A stretch of DNA of 7,403 nucleotides from Schleiferiaceae bacterium (lineage in GTDB: Bacteria; Bacteroidota; Bacteroidia; Flavobacteriales; Schleiferiaceae), in assembly GCA_025210575.1 (NCBI GenBank), contig JAOARK010000176.1, positions 1 to 7,403 of the forward strand. Reading direction: 5' to 3'. Both the position numbers and the translations under genes were made by a program. The notes below the pieces were generated by a model. That model had not been told where the DNA came from and made no database searches. It saw only the letters and a list, made by a program, of their open reading frames with translations. Shown here one piece after another: positions 4,880-7,403 of this stretch (position 1 is its first letter; every line of letters begins with the position of its first letter).

Positions 4880-7403
4880 ATGAGAAAATCATTACGTATT
4901 TCATTATTTTCATTATCTGCAGTTGGGTTAACAGCCATGTTAACGCAGTTGAATATGGGGCAATCTGAAGCCCAATATGAGCCACGTAACTATGATGCCA
5001 AAACATCAATGGGTGGTTTTGAGTATGTGAATAGTATGAGGGTGAACCAGATCACTGGAAAAATAGATCCCAAGGATGTGGCTGCAGCGCAGAATCAAGC
5101 ATCTAACATGATGAATAAAACAAGTGCATTAGACTTGAACTGGTCTTCTTTAGGTCCAGATAACATGGCGGGTAGAGCACGATCTTTCATCATAGACAAA
5201 GACAACCCTAACGTAATGTACATAGGTGGTGTTTCTGGAGGTATTTTTAAGAGTACTTCAGGAGGTTCAAGTTGGGTTCCTATGAATGAAACAGGAAATC
5301 AAAATGTAACTTCTATTGCAGAAGGTGCTGATGGAACTATTTATTATGGTACTGGTGAAGGTATTCACACGTATGGTAACGGAATTAGACTAAATGGAGC
5401 TTATGGTTTCATGGGTGGAGGAGTTTTTAAATCTACTGATGAAGGAGCGACTTGGTCTGTTATCCAAAACACTGTTCCTGCTGCACAAAGTGCAGGTGCT
5501 GAATGGGCACAAGTTTCAAAGATCATTACTCACCCAAGTGAACCAAATACTATTTGGGTTGGTACAAATAAAGGACTAAGGCTTACCACTGACGGTGGAG
5601 CAAATTGGTCTAACCCTATTAACGTTGCAGGAAGTAATGTTACAGTTACTGATATGGAGCGTGCATCAACGGGTGCTCTTTGGGTAAGTTTAAATGGCCG
5701 AATGATGCGTTCTTTAGATGGTAAAACAAACTTCGTTGAGATGTCTGTAAATGGTGCAGGTCCTGGAGAACTTCCAAGAAGTCAGGGTCGTGTGCGTTTA
5801 GAAACATCTGCAGATGGAACCTATGCTTACGCTTGTTTGGTTCAAAATAATGGTCTTTTAGATAGAGTATTCAAGACTACAAACGCTAACGATCCTAATC
5901 CAACTTGGACAATGATCGGACAGCATACAGCTTCTTTTGAGCCATTTAACCAATTCGTTGTTGGATTCTCTGGAAATTCTGGTCAAGGTAATTTTGACCT
6001 TGCTTTAGGAGTTGATCCTCACGACAAGGATAGATTGATTTTAGGTGGTATTGACGTGTGGGAGTATACTTCTACAGGTGGTTGGAGCCTTCTTTCTCAG
6101 TGGTTCGTAGGTAATCAAAACCCTCCTATTCCTTGGTATGTTCATGCAGATCAACACGATGTTGTATTTGATGAGAACAACCCAAATGTTTTCTACATGG
6201 TAAATGATGGAGGTCTGTATAAGACTTCAGATAATGGTGTATCATGGGTAGAAGTGGTAAAAGAATTAAACACAATTCAATTCTATAGCATCTCAATCGG
6301 TTCAGATAGAGCTGTAATGGGTGGTACTCAAGATAATGGTACATTACTTAATGATGGTACTGGAAATACAATGAGAACCGCTGTAGAAGTAAATGGTGGT
6401 GACGGTGGTTACAATGCTATTTCTTGGTTAAACAAGAATGTGTACTTCGCTTATACTCCAGTAACCAACTTGTTAAGAACAGAAAATCAAGGAGACAGCT
6501 GGGAAAGACCTGATGAATGGGTAAGTTCAGAAATGCAAACTGCTCCTGGTATTTGGGCTATGCCTTTCCAATTACATGAAACTACTAATGATCCTAACTC
6601 TGCTGACTCTGTAGGTTTTGTTGCTTACCCAGCTTTACGTTCTTTAGGTTTTGGTGATGGTACACAAGATTCATTCTACAACACTTTAGGTAGACCACAA
6701 GAATCAGCGACATTTATTACCGATAAGTTTAGAATCCTAGCTGGTGGTGATACAATTGTATCAGATGCTCAAGGAAACTTATCAGGAGACGGAACGGGTA
6801 TGTTTGACTCTAACACAGGATTGTTCTATGTTGTATTTGACAATGCCCCAGTAGCTGAGATTATTGTGCTTTGTGATGTGAAGTATGATGCTGGGTCAGA
6901 ATTGGTGTTATCAAGTAACATCAATCAATTGCCTTACCGTTATACTTTGACAAGCGAAGTAAATCCTTATGACTCAATTCGAGTTCAGGATCCAGTTCAA
7001 GCGTTTTATGTTGCTGGATATGCAAATGCGATCTACATGACTAGAGACCCTCTAGATTTTACAGAGACACCAGAATGGTGGAAGATTGCTAACATCCCTG
7101 GACAGAGCGCATTCTCGATAGACATTTCAGCTGATGGAGATGTAATTTACGTAGGTACAGCAACAGGTAGAATCTATACGATTTCAAACGTTAGCCAGGC
7201 AAGAGATGTACAATCTGCTGATGTTAGCCAAGGAAACCCTGTAACTCAAATTACTTCAACAATTATTGCCAACGGTAGAATTGTGACAAGTATTGGAGCT
7301 GATCCAACGGATAATAACAGAGCAGTGGCTACTTTATCAAGTTATGGTAACCAAAATTATGTGTATTACTCTACAAATGCCGCTTCAGCTAGTCCTTCTT
7401 ACC
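4880..7403 (+). CDS. Large secreted Asp-box (BNR-like) beta-propeller protein (partial)
   Basis: The reading frame stays open for 841 codons to the window edge, so the C-terminus is missing. A basic start and hydrophobic stretch (RKSLRISLFSLSAVGLTAML) form a signal peptide, with cleavage probably near residue 32. Residues about 48-73 (with ITGKIDPKDV) and WSSLGPDNMAGRARS (88-102) match a pre-propeller segment I associate with Bacteroidota secreted propellers. Asp-box motifs follow: STSGGSSW (125-132, degenerate), STDEGATW (185-192), TTDGGANW (236-243), TSDNGVSW (449-456) and RTENQGDSW (533-541). Between them are HADQHD (422-427), GGTQDNGT (481-488) and NGGDGGY (505-511). A later propeller-like blade is at about 745-768. 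The fold is the sortilin/VPS10-like or glycosidase-like propeller, often labelled glycosyl hydrolase with no proven activity. A type IX secretion C-terminal domain is likely but outside the window. The codons favour GGT and GGA for Gly, hinting at high expression. Confidence 0.85.
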   Translation, partial: MRKSLRISLFSLSAVGLTAMLTQLNMGQSEAQYEPRNYDAKTSMGGFEYVNSMRVNQITGKIDPKDVAAAQNQASNMMNKTSALDLNWSSLGPDNMAGRARSFIIDKDNPNVMYIGGVSGGIFKSTSGGSSWVPMNETGNQNVTSIAEGADGTIYYGTGEGIHTYGNGIRLNGAYGFMGGGVFKSTDEGATWSVIQNTVPAAQSAGAEWAQVSKIITHPSEPNTIWVGTNKGLRLTTDGGANWSNPINVAGSNVTVTDMERASTGALWVSLNGRMMRSLDGKTNFVEMSVNGAGPGELPRSQGRVRLETSADGTYAYACLVQNNGLLDRVFKTTNANDPNPTWTMIGQHTASFEPFNQFVVGFSGNSGQGNFDLALGVDPHDKDRLILGGIDVWEYTSTGGWSLLSQWFVGNQNPPIPWYVHADQHDVVFDENNPNVFYMVNDGGLYKTSDNGVSWVEVVKELNTIQFYSISIGSDRAVMGGTQDNGTLLNDGTGNTMRTAVEVNGGDGGYNAISWLNKNVYFAYTPVTNLLRTENQGDSWERPDEWVSSEMQTAPGIWAMPFQLHETTNDPNSADSVGFVAYPALRSLGFGDGTQDSFYNTLGRPQESATFITDKFRILAGGDTIVSDAQGNLSGDGTGMFDSNTGLFYVVFDNAPVAEIIVLCDVKYDAGSELVLSSNINQLPYRYTLTSEVNPYDSIRVQDPVQAFYVAGYANAIYMTRDPLDFTETPEWWKIANIPGQSAFSIDISADGDVIYVGTATGRIYTISNVSQARDVQSADVSQGNPVTQITSTIIANGRIVTSIGADPTDNNRAVATLSSYGNQNYVYYSTNAASASPSY

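Noticed and set aside
4901..4920. Direct repeat of TTTCATTAT at the start of the propeller gene
   Set aside because: It encodes part of the signal peptide core and is a likely by-product of low-complexity hydrophobic coding.
5394..5579. 61-codon open frame inside the propeller gene
   Set aside because: It is in a second frame of a gene with an unbroken, motif-bearing reading frame; it has no features of its own.

Overview
The window looks like chromosomal DNA from a member of the Bacteroidota, most probably a marine flavobacterium or Cryomorphaceae-like organism. The reasons are low-to-moderate GC content, A-rich start regions mostly without Shine-Dalgarno sequences, a perfect TAnnTTTG -7 element upstream of one operon, a YtxJ-type bacilliredoxin, and a large Asp-box (BNR-like) secreted protein of the kind that usually carries a type IX secretion signal in this phylum. 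The genus cannot be fixed from the sequence alone.

Left part, minus strand (1-2510): ung (uracil-DNA glycosylase) is followed, with a 4-base ATGA stop/start overlap, by an Omp85-family outer-membrane barrel. After an 87-base gap comes the first 30 codons of a membrane-anchored protein that may be RmuC.

Divergent spacer (2511-2682): this short region holds several inverted repeats and a good Bacteroidota-type promoter firing rightwards.

Centre, plus strand (2683-4780): a very tight four-gene operon. A 41-residue cysteine-containing lipoprotein, too short for ordinary ORF calling, shares one base with a YtxJ-like bacilliredoxin (TAATG). This overlaps by 8 bases an uncharacterised exported protein that is probably an outer-membrane barrel, and one base later lipA (lipoyl synthase) starts. 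Thiol-redox chemistry, the envelope and a radical-SAM Fe-S enzyme are thus expressed together. The start of the bacilliredoxin gene holds a perfect 10-bp hairpin made of nine whole codons, which could set how much of the message extends beyond the lipoprotein. A bulged hairpin overlaps the lipA stop codon.

Right part (4880-7403): the first 841 codons of a large secreted beta-propeller protein with at least five Asp-box motifs, open at the window edge. It has its own weak candidate promoter.

No RNA genes, insertion sequences, CRISPR arrays or attachment sites were seen. The most interesting material is the 2683-4780 operon: the micro-lipoprotein, the coding-region hairpin, the unknown barrel protein, and their link to lipA.
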